Assembly: GCF_003086775.1 (NCBI RefSeq) | Contig: NZ_CP026001.1 | Span: 2,816,407-2,880,406, forward strand | DNA length: 64,000 bases | Direction: 5' to 3' | DNA from: Stenotrophomonas sp. ZAC14D1_NAIMI4_1 | Lineage (GTDB): Bacteria; Pseudomonadota; Gammaproteobacteria; Xanthomonadales; Xanthomonadaceae | In this document: positions 9,093-15,682 of the stretch, in pieces | How the letters are laid out: every line of letters begins with the position of its first letter | How positions within the stretch are numbered: position 1 is the stretch's first letter | The notes under the pieces: generated by a model | Told to the model about the DNA's origin: nothing | The model's input: only the letters and a program-made list of their open reading frames with translations | Database searches by the model: none | Translations under genes and position numbers: made by a program

Positions 9093-9470
9093 ATGAACAA
9101 GACCGCTCTACTGATTGCCCTCTGCACCGCACCGCTGCTTGGCCACGCCGCCAGCAACGACCCGAAGCAGGCTTACATTGATTCGAGTTTCGCCGCCATG
9201 GACAGCAACGGCGACGGCCGCATCGACAAGGCCGAGTACGCGAAATACCAGCAGGCGCGCTTCAGCAAGCAGGCCGATTCGATCGACGCCGCGTTCAAGG
9301 AAATGGACACCAACAAGGACGGGAAGATCAGCAAGCAGGAAGCGGCCGTCGTGCCGGAGATCGCCAAGTACTTCACCGGCCTGGACACCGATGGCGACGG
9401 CTATCTCTCGCTGAAGGAGATGCAGCAGGCGATGGTGGCCGCACAGACGGCGGACGCACCAGCGAAGTAG
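9093..9470 (+). CDS. Secreted EF-hand (calcium-binding) protein
   Basis: 125 aa. The signal peptide is MNKTALLIALCTAPLLGHAA. Three canonical EF-hand loops follow: DSNGDGRIDKAE, DTNKDGKISKQE and DTDGDGYLSLKE, each with acidic residues at positions 1, 3, 5 and 12. This is a periplasmic or secreted calmodulin-like protein that probably binds Ca2+. The start at 9093 follows a good AAGGA. It lies 31 bp behind the previous gene and may be in the same transcript, which would fit a divalent-cation-responsive regulon, but that link is inferred. Confidence 0.88.
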   Translation: MNKTALLIALCTAPLLGHAASNDPKQAYIDSSFAAMDSNGDGRIDKAEYAKYQQARFSKQADSIDAAFKEMDTNKDGKISKQEAAVVPEIAKYFTGLDTDGDGYLSLKEMQQAMVAAQTADAPAK

Positions 9471-9502
9471 CGCCGTGGTGGGTGCGCCCTCGCATCGCTG
9501 TG

Positions 9503-9578
9503 GTAGGTGCCCACCTTGGTGGGCACGATTCCGTCACCGCGCGCGCAAGCCGAAGCGCCCACCAAAGTGGGCATCTAC
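9503..9578. repeat. Inverted pair of SMAG (GTAG) palindromic repeats
   Basis: Two short hairpins face each other: one with GTAG at its left end and stem GTGCCCACC/GGTGGGCAC (9503-9526), the other with CTAC at its right end and stem GCCCACC/GGTGGGC (9555-9578). Short palindromes with a terminal GTAG are the Stenotrophomonas SMAG/REP elements. They sit between convergent genes and may stabilise the 3' ends of both transcripts. Confidence 0.8.
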
Positions 9579-9599
9579 CGGCCCTACAGCGCTGATGAA

Positions 9600-10055
9600 T
9601 CAACGCACCTTGTACAACACCGCCGCACCCGGCCGCGGTTCAAACGCCGGCACCGTCTGCTGGGTCAGCGCGGTGCCCTTGGCATCCCACACCAGCGTCT
9701 CCACCGGGTACTCATCCTTGCGGGTCATCTGGTCGATCTTCGCCACCACCACCGTCGCCGCCGCCGGCACGTCCGGGTTCCAGCCAAATACCCCCACACG
9801 GCCATAGAACACCGCCGGGGCAGTGGCATCAAGGCGGCGGTCCGGGCACATCACCAGGCCGCGATCAAGCATCACCCGCAGCGCACCCACCGGCACCTTC
9901 TTCACGGTCGGCGTGGTGCGTTCAGTGCTGTGGCCGGGGCAGACATTGGCGGCGCGGGTGACCATGTCTTCGGCCACCTGGCGGTCAGACTGGGCGAAGG
10001 CCAGCGCCGGGGCCAGGCAAAGGCAGAACAGGACAAGCGGGGACTTCCGGGTCAT
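9600..10055 (-). CDS. Exported protein of unknown function
   Basis: 151 aa with a typical signal peptide (MTRKSPLVLFCLCLAPALAF, cleavage probably after AFA-Q). The mature part has two cysteines (VCPGHS, MCPDRR) and a C-terminal half rich in beta-strand-like hydrophobic alternation (AATVVVAKIDQMT, YPVETLVWDAKG). No family is recognised. The open frame continues upstream, but the signal peptide marks the ATG at 10055 as the start. It is convergent with the EF-hand gene, with a SMAG pair between. Confidence 0.7.
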   Translation of the reverse strand: MTRKSPLVLFCLCLAPALAFAQSDRQVAEDMVTRAANVCPGHSTERTTPTVKKVPVGALRVMLDRGLVMCPDRRLDATAPAVFYGRVGVFGWNPDVPAAATVVVAKIDQMTRKDEYPVETLVWDAKGTALTQQTVPAFEPRPGAAVLYKVR

Positions 10056-10330
10056 TGCAGAGTTCCTGGAGTGGATACCCAGCGAACTTAGCAATGGCTC
10101 GACGCGAAGTTGCAAAGACTGCGTGAGGCCCCGGTTACGCGCGCGCTGCACCGTGCGGCGGCACCGCAACGTGGAAGCAGGCGTAGCGATTCAGGATGTG
10201 CTCAAGGGCCGGCTGCTAACACAGCAGCCAGGAACTGCCGGTGGCGCCCTCGCCCACCGCAGCAACGGAATGCCCCGCCCATGCCATGGCGCGGACACCT
10301 GATTGCCCCATTGGATTGAGCCGACCACCG

Positions 10331-10777
10331 ATGCTTCCCCCGTTCGAGCCGCTCAGGCGTTACTTCGATTTCTCCGGCCGCTGTGACCGCACGGAGTTCT
10401 GGTCGTACCTGCTGTTCGTACTCGCGGTGTTCGGCGCATGCCATGCCCTGATCGAGCTGCCCCATGGGGAGAACGCCTACAGACTGGCTGCCGCCGGCTG
10501 GTTGCTGGGCATGGCGGCAGCCGTGCTGCTGTTCATCCCGACCCTGGCCGCGATCGTGCGCCGGCTGCACGATATCGACGAGTCAGGCTGGTACGCGGTG
10601 ATCGTTTTCGTACCGTTGGGCGTGTTCGTCCTGTTCCCGGTGATGCTGCTGCCGGGAACCGGCGAGGACAATCGATTCGGCCCGGAACGCACCGCGCAGA
10701 CCCGTTCGCTGCCCGGGCTGAGCCTCAAGGCACCAGGCAGCGCTCCACCTGCAGCGACAACACCTGGCAGGCGTTGA
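10331..10777 (+). CDS. DUF805 inner-membrane protein
   Basis: 148 aa. The family signatures are present: RRYFDFSGRCDRTEFW at the N-terminus and IVRRLHDIDESGWYA in the centre, with three to four membrane segments (around YLLFVLAVFGACHALI, GWLLGMAAAVLLFIP and VIVFVPLGVFVLFPVML). DUF805 proteins (YhaH-like) are small inner-membrane proteins of unknown role. The start at 10331 matches the family N-terminus. Its 3' end overlaps the convergent downstream gene by 53 bases. Confidence 0.88.
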   Translation: MLPPFEPLRRYFDFSGRCDRTEFWSYLLFVLAVFGACHALIELPHGENAYRLAAAGWLLGMAAAVLLFIPTLAAIVRRLHDIDESGWYAVIVFVPLGVFVLFPVMLLPGTGEDNRFGPERTAQTRSLPGLSLKAPGSAPPAATTPGRR

Positions 10778-11132
10778 ACAGGCCCTCCACCACGGCAGCC
10801 GACGGGTAGCCATCCGGGGTCTCGCTCTCCCGCGCCACATGCGCAGCGTGCAGCACGGCAGTCAGTGCGGTAATGCCCGAGGCGCTGCGGGTGGCCAGGG
10901 CCATCTCAAAGGCGCGCCCGGGGCTGAGGCGGGTTTCGGTCCAGGGTTCGCCATCGGCACGCAGGTTCGCGCCATGGCCCTTCAAGTGCGCAAGGAATGT
11001 GGAAGGTACGGCGCGCTCGGCAGAGTCGCAGAGGGCCTCCTCGAGCTTCTCTGCGAGGGTGTTGGGAAGATCGCGCAGGGCAGCGCCGAGCAGCGCGTGC
11101 AGGCGGGGATAATCGGGAAGACGGTCAGGCAT
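10725..11132 (-). CDS. Hypothetical cytoplasmic protein
   Basis: 135 aa, soluble and mostly helical by composition, beginning MPDRLPDYPRLHALLGAALR. No motif or family is recognised. The start at 11132 is the first ATG after a plausible GAGGTTGCCGTC leader; the upstream extension of the frame crosses a repeat-rich spacer and is not credible. Its last 53 bases overlap the convergent DUF805 gene. Codon use is like its neighbours, which supports it being real. Confidence 0.6.
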   Translation of the reverse strand: MPDRLPDYPRLHALLGAALRDLPNTLAEKLEEALCDSAERAVPSTFLAHLKGHGANLRADGEPWTETRLSPGRAFEMALATRSASGITALTAVLHAAHVARESETPDGYPSAAVVEGLFNACQVLSLQVERCLVP

Positions 11133-11762
11133 GACGGCAACCTCACGGTGTGGCCACCTGCAGATGCAAGGTGGCGGACGGTGCGGGTTGGCGTGCCGGA
11201 TACGTAGTACGAAAGCCGGCGGGTCCTGAGACCCCCACACACCGTCCGCCATGGACTGGCAGAAGGTGCATTGTCGTGACTGCAGGTTCGACCGCAACCA
11301 CGACGCCGTGTACTACGTAAGTTCGGGACGCCAATCCCGGCCAGGGCGAGTGCCTTGGCGAGGCGATGATTGGCGTACTCGTGCGTGGAAGAGAAGTAGG
11401 GAAATTCCGCATTGGCGCGCAGTCACGGCGCTTGCGTCATGTGGTGGCGAGTTCTCCATCAAACGCGCCCGATGGGGCGGGAACGTTCGCGTGCAGATGG
11501 CATGCCGCCGTGCATGCGGGAAGGCCGACCGCGACACACCTGACTCACCTTTCCCTAGAAGCCGCTCACGTCGGAACAGATCAGGTGTCGCAATCGACCC
11601 TTGAACACCCTGCGGATCCGGCATCAGAGAGCAGGCCTGCGCCTCCAGAGAATCCGCAATCGCCCGTTGCAGTGCGATTCCGGCGGGCATGTCGCAAAAG
11701 ACACTCGAATCCATTCCGAATTGCATCGGATTCTCCCGGCCGATCAGCAATGGAAGCGATTC
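11133..11762. other. 630-bp spacer without a convincing gene; nested inverted repeats
   Basis: Several short frames are open here but none has a good start, homology or codon pattern. The left part contains a perfect 11-bp inverted repeat GGCGGACGGTG (11173-11183) / CACCGTCCGCC (11240-11250) and a second perfect 10-bp inverted repeat TACGTAGTAC (11201-11210) / GTACTACGTA (11310-11319) whose left arm lies inside the first. This could be a structured RNA, a mobile-element remnant or a regulatory region. The right part should hold the promoter of the PAAR gene. Confidence 0.5.
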
Positions 11763-12959
11763 ATGGCACGGAACTGGATTGTGATGGGAGACCCGACCTC
11801 CAGCGGAGGGCGTGTAATCACCGCGTCGAACCGAACCGATATCGAGGGCATGGGCGTTGCACGCGTGGGCGACAAGGCGACCTGCCCGCAGATGCACAAA
11901 GGGGTATTTGCGATTGTCGAAGGCGACAGCACGATCATCATCGATGGCCAGCCTGTTGCGTTGGACGGATGCGCGCTCGCGTGTGGCTGCAGGGTGATGT
12001 CCAGCCAGCAGCTCCGGGTGTATGTATCCAATTCGGCCACCACAGGCGGAACTGCCAGCCGCAACTCAGCCGGTACGCAGCCTGCTGCAACACCGCTGCA
12101 CAGCGGCCGCCACCTTCAGTTCGACCAGGCCATCCGTTTCACCGGCTCACAGGGCATGCCGTTGCGTGAGCTTCCCTACACGCTCCACCTGTCGGACGGC
12201 CAGACCTTCTCCGGCATCACCAGCGCGCTGGGCGAGACCTCACGTGTATCAACCCGGGAAAGCGTGGCAGTGGTGCGCGCGGAGTTGCGCCCACCCAGTA
12301 CCACGAGCGGCTGTTGCGAACGCACTCTGTTGGCCGGGATCGATGATGTAGAGATTTTTGAAGTTGACGGTGTGATCACCACCTCTGACACCTTGGGAAC
12401 GTCGATCGTACCGGTGCAGGTGCCAAGCCATGAACGCCGCTTGACACAAGGCGAGATCGAGATGGCACAGCTGGTATTCGGCGATGCGATTGACTACAGC
12501 CTGGTGAGGATTCACAACCATGGCTACTGGATGCTGCTTGGGATGCAACCGGAGGACACTGTGGTTGCACCCAATGGCGAGATCTATTTTCCAAAAGGTC
12601 TCTATCTTGATGATTATTTCTCTGGCGAACTTCGAGATCAGCACCTTTTCATCCATGAAATGACCCATGTCTGGCAGTATCAGCTTGGCTACAACGTGAA
12701 GCTGGTGCGTGGACCGCGGCCGAACATGAGCTACGACTACGTGCTCGATGACGTGCGCCTGCTCCACGACTACAACATGGAAGCGCAAGGCGACATCGTC
12801 GCAGACTATTTCCTCGTCGCCTTCCGTGATTCACAAAGCTTGATGAGCAACAAAATGTATCGCACCACATTCGGCATCCATGCCCAGTTGAAACGCGTCC
12901 TCTCACAATTCCTCGGCTCCACGGCCGGCAAGCGCAACCTCCCGAGAACGACCCGATGA
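11763..12959 (+). CDS. PAAR-domain protein with zinc-metallopeptidase-like C-terminus (candidate type VI secretion effector)
   Basis: 398 aa. Residues 1-80 form a PAAR domain (GDPTSSGGRVITASNRTDIE, then ARVGDKATCP, HKGVFAIVEGDS and IDGQPVALDGCALACGC), which caps the VgrG spike. The C-terminal part has the zincin motif H298-E-M-T-H302 in FIHEMTHVWQYQLG, with E340 in YNMEAQGDIVADYF a likely third zinc ligand. PAAR fused to such a zincin is known among type VI cargo effectors. The stop overlaps a lipoprotein gene by four bases, the usual effector-immunity arrangement. The start at 11763 matches the PAAR N-terminus. No VgrG or structural T6SS gene lies in the window, so delivery is inferred. The protease target is unknown. 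Confidence 0.82.
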   Translation: MARNWIVMGDPTSSGGRVITASNRTDIEGMGVARVGDKATCPQMHKGVFAIVEGDSTIIIDGQPVALDGCALACGCRVMSSQQLRVYVSNSATTGGTASRNSAGTQPAATPLHSGRHLQFDQAIRFTGSQGMPLRELPYTLHLSDGQTFSGITSALGETSRVSTRESVAVVRAELRPPSTTSGCCERTLLAGIDDVEIFEVDGVITTSDTLGTSIVPVQVPSHERRLTQGEIEMAQLVFGDAIDYSLVRIHNHGYWMLLGMQPEDTVVAPNGEIYFPKGLYLDDYFSGELRDQHLFIHEMTHVWQYQLGYNVKLVRGPRPNMSYDYVLDDVRLLHDYNMEAQGDIVADYFLVAFRDSQSLMSNKMYRTTFGIHAQLKRVLSQFLGSTAGKRNLPRTTR

Positions 12960-13456
12960 TCAAACAGTCATGGCCCCTTTGGGCGATGCTGCTGCTACCC
13001 CTCGTGGCAAGCTGCTCACCACCGCCCGGGCGCTACCAGAAGGCCACGGTCAGCACGTCTGACGGCAGGCTGTGTTTTGGTGTTCCTGACACGCGGGAGA
13101 CTCGATCCGCGCCCCCTGAGATCGCTGTCATCGGAGTGAGCGCTGCTGGGCAAGGACTCTACCCGCAGTGGGAGCGGGTCTTCATGGACGAGCACATTCC
13201 CGAACCTGCGCTCCCACCTGACCAGTGCATACCCTACGGGTCCGGCCCCACACCTGCCCCGCCGCTGCAGGTGGGCGCGTACTACCAGGTGGTCCTTTCT
13301 GGGTACACGCCAGACAACCTGGACAATGGAACTGTGGGAAAGATGCGTGTGTTCAAAGCATGCTTCCACCTCCGTCAATCCGCCGATGGCCGCGAGTTGA
13401 ACCCTGTCGTGGTGACCTGCGGGGAGGTGCCGCCATCCTCGCTGCCCCCTTCATAA
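12956..13456 (+). CDS. Lipoprotein, candidate immunity protein (copy 1)
   Basis: 166 aa. A lipoprotein signal with lipobox V-A-S-C20 (WPLWAMLLLPLVASC) and the following SPPPGRYQKAT predict a lipid-anchored periplasmic protein. The mature part has a conserved core, including GRLCFGVPDTRE, VFMDEHIPEPALPPDQC and a C-terminal CFH...VVTCGEVPPSSLPP, with several cysteines that could form disulphides. It overlaps the PAAR-metallopeptidase gene by four bases, so it is probably made with it and may protect the periplasm from it. A second, nearly identical copy follows. The immunity role is inferred from context; no biochemical function is known to me. Confidence 0.72.
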   Translation: MIKQSWPLWAMLLLPLVASCSPPPGRYQKATVSTSDGRLCFGVPDTRETRSAPPEIAVIGVSAAGQGLYPQWERVFMDEHIPEPALPPDQCIPYGSGPTPAPPLQVGAYYQVVLSGYTPDNLDNGTVGKMRVFKACFHLRQSADGRELNPVVVTCGEVPPSSLPPS

Positions 13457-13547
13457 GCGGCGGACCAGTGGCTCGGGTGGCGCAGTGAGCGGCCCGGTCC
13501 TGCGGAAGGTCCGCCTGGCGACACGTACACCTTCCAAAGACGACACG

Positions 13548-14042
13548 ATGACCAGACAAGCATGGCCGCTCTGGGCGGTACTGCTACCCCTCGTGGCCAG
13601 CTGCTCACCACCGCCCGGGCGCTACCAGAAAGCCACAATCAGCACGTCTGACGGCAGGCTGTGTTTTGGCGTTCCCGACACCCGCGAGAATCGATCCGAG
13701 CCGCCTGAGATCGACTCCATCGGAGTGAGCGCTGCCGGGCAAGGCCTCTACCCGATGTGGGAACGGGTCTTCATGGACGAGCACGTTCCCGAACCTGCGC
13801 TCCCACCTGACCAGTGCATACCCTATGGGTCCGGCCCCACTACTGCCCCACCACTGCAGGTGGGCGCGTACTACGAGGTGGTCCTTTCCGGATATAAGCC
13901 TGATAGCCCACACAATAGCGGCGTGGGAAAGATGCGTGTGTTCAGTGCTTGCTTTCACCTACATCAATCCGTCGATGATCGCGAATTGAAGCCTATCGTG
14001 GTGACCTGCGGGGACGTGCCCCCATCCTCGCTACCTCCCTGA
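13548..14042 (+). CDS. Lipoprotein, candidate immunity protein (copy 2, tandem duplicate)
   Basis: 164 aa, a tandem paralogue of the previous gene with the same lipobox (LPLVASC19), the same SPPPGRYQKATISTSDGRLC core and the same C-terminal VVTCGDVPPSSLPP. Long stretches are identical at DNA level in the first two thirds, so the duplication is fairly recent. Differences cluster around AVI/DSI, the YTPDNLDNGT/YKPDSPHNSG loop and HLRQSADG/HLHQSVDD, which may be the effector-contact surface. The ATG at 13548 aligns with the start of copy 1; a longer open frame exists but adds an unrelated leader. Duplicated immunity genes often reflect protection against several effector variants; that is inference here. 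Confidence 0.72.
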   Translation: MTRQAWPLWAVLLPLVASCSPPPGRYQKATISTSDGRLCFGVPDTRENRSEPPEIDSIGVSAAGQGLYPMWERVFMDEHVPEPALPPDQCIPYGSGPTTAPPLQVGAYYEVVLSGYKPDSPHNSGVGKMRVFSACFHLHQSVDDRELKPIVVTCGDVPPSSLPP

Positions 14043-14100
14043 TGAGAGGAGCGCAGCCATATAGACCGTTGCAGCAGGAACCTCACCAGGCTCCCAACCT

Positions 14101-14448
14101 TCAACTGTCCCCGCGCGTGCTCTGGTACCCGCGATAGGTTTCGCCCCACTCGCGCATCGCCAGCAGCACCGGCACCAGCGAACGCCCGAATTCGGAAAGT
14201 TCGTATTCCACCTTCGGCGGCACTTCCGGGTACACATGGCGGATCAGCACGCCGTCCGCCTCCAGTTCACGCAACTGGCTGGTCAGCATCGATTGCGTGG
14301 CGTTGGGCACCAACCGGGTCAATTCCATGAAACGCCGCTTGCGCTTCATCAGGTGAAACAGGATGACCGGTTTCCACACGCCGCCCATCACCGACAGCGT
14401 GACCTCAACCGCGCACCCGCTCTTGCCATCCCAACGCTTGCTGCGCAT
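14101..14448 (-). CDS. HxlR-family winged-helix regulator
   Basis: 115 aa. It has the family signature: a Cys near the N-terminus in SGCAVEVTLSVMGGVWKPVI, the recognition region FMELTRLVPNATQSMLTSQL, and wing/C-terminal PPKVEYELSEFGRSLVPVL. HxlR proteins bind as dimers, and the subgroup with this Cys (HypR, YodB types) can sense reactive electrophiles by thiol modification. It is divergent from an AcuI-type oxidoreductase with a short symmetric sequence between, so it most likely controls that gene and itself. Signal unknown. Confidence 0.9.
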   Translation of the reverse strand: MRSKRWDGKSGCAVEVTLSVMGGVWKPVILFHLMKRKRRFMELTRLVPNATQSMLTSQLRELEADGVLIRHVYPEVPPKVEYELSEFGRSLVPVLLAMREWGETYRGYQSTRGDS

Positions 14449-14474
14449 ACATACTCCGGAAAACCATAGTACCT

Positions 14475-14486
14475 ACGAAAAATCGT
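14475..14486. promoter_or_regulatory. Short palindrome in the HxlR/oxidoreductase divergent promoter
   Basis: The inverted repeat ACGA-AAAA-TCGT lies centrally in the 101-bp gap between the divergent genes. It is a plausible HxlR binding half-site arrangement. The element is short, so confidence is low. Confidence 0.35.
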
Positions 14487-14549
14487 CGTTCTTGTTGCAA
14501 TAACGGTGCGAGCCTAGCATGGGGCCATCCACTGATCGTGAGGCGCTTC

Positions 14550-15539
14550 ATGAAGTTCAAGGCTCTGCTTTCCAGCAAGACCAACGACCGTGTTTCCACC
14601 GAACTGGTGGATTTTGACGAGGCCGACCTGATGGACGGCGATGTCCTGGTGCAGGTCGATTATTCGACCCTCAACTACAAGGATGCGCTGGCGCTGACCA
14701 ACGAGCGCCCGGTCATCCAGAGGTTTCCGCTCATTCCCGGCATCGACCTTTCCGGCGTGGTGCTGGAATCCAGCAATGCCGGTTTCAAGGCGGGTGATCG
14801 CGTGGTGCTCAACGGCTGGGATCTGAGCATGGGCCACCACGGCGGCCTGGCCCAGCGCGCCCGCGTGCGGGGTGAGTGGCTGAACAGGATTCCCGGCAAC
14901 CTGAGCACCCGCGATGCCATGGCCATCGGCACCGCCGGCTATACCGCCATGCTGTGCGTGCTGGCACTGGAAGACGCGGGCGTGACCCCGGAAAAGGGCG
15001 ATGTGCTGGTAACCGGCGCCAATGGCGGCGTGGGCTCGATTGCCGTGGCCATTCTTTCCAAGCTGGGCTACCGCGTCGTGGCCGCCACCGGCCGCCCCGA
15101 ACATGCCGCGTACCTGCACAGCCTGGGCGCGGCGGAGATCATCGACCGCGCAGAGCTTTCCGAGCCGCGCAAGAAGCCGATCAGCGCCGAGCGCTGGGCT
15201 GGCGTGGTGGACGTGGCCGGCGGCCCGACCTTGGTCAACGCACTTGCCGAGACCAAGTACCGCGGCGCCGTAGCGGCCTGCGGCCTGGCACAGAGCGATG
15301 CGCTGCATGGCTCGGTGCTGCCCTTCATCCTGCGCAACGTCACCCTGGCCGGCGTGGATTCGGTGAACGCACCGCAGGACGTGCGCCAGCGTGCATGGGA
15401 TCGCCTGGCCACCGACCTGGACCCGCAGAAGCTTGAGAGCACGGTGCAGCAGATCGGCCTTGCCGAGGTGCTGGACGTGTACGAGCAGATCATCCCGGGC
15501 AAGGTGCGCGGGCGGATCGTGGTCGACGTGAACGCCTGA
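14550..15539 (+). CDS. acuI: AcuI/YhdH-type zinc-independent medium-chain reductase (acryloyl-CoA reductase-like)
   Basis: 329 aa. Medium-chain dehydrogenase/reductase of the YhdH/AcuI group, which reduces acryloyl-CoA or related alpha,beta-unsaturated carbonyls with NADPH. Visible are the N-terminal substrate domain (VDYSTLNYKDALALT, PLIPGIDLSGVV), the cofactor fold VLVTGANGGVGSIAVAILSK, and the C-terminal IIPGKVRGRIVVDVN. No zinc ligands are present, as expected. A GTG 12 bases upstream is in frame, but ATG 14550 with GAGG seven bases before it and the family N-terminus MKFKALL is preferred. It is divergent from an HxlR regulator, which suggests induction by reactive electrophiles. Confidence 0.88.
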   Translation: MKFKALLSSKTNDRVSTELVDFDEADLMDGDVLVQVDYSTLNYKDALALTNERPVIQRFPLIPGIDLSGVVLESSNAGFKAGDRVVLNGWDLSMGHHGGLAQRARVRGEWLNRIPGNLSTRDAMAIGTAGYTAMLCVLALEDAGVTPEKGDVLVTGANGGVGSIAVAILSKLGYRVVAATGRPEHAAYLHSLGAAEIIDRAELSEPRKKPISAERWAGVVDVAGGPTLVNALAETKYRGAVAACGLAQSDALHGSVLPFILRNVTLAGVDSVNAPQDVRQRAWDRLATDLDPQKLESTVQQIGLAEVLDVYEQIIPGKVRGRIVVDVNA

Positions 15540-15682
15540 CGCCTGTTACGCCAGCGGTGGTGCAACGCCATCGCTGGCAGCGGGCCCGCCAGTCCAGAAG
15601 CCCTGCGCGCGACACCAAGCCCCCTTATCATGGGGCTGTAAGGGCGCTTTACGCCCAGTGACGTACGCAAGGCAGTATCTGG

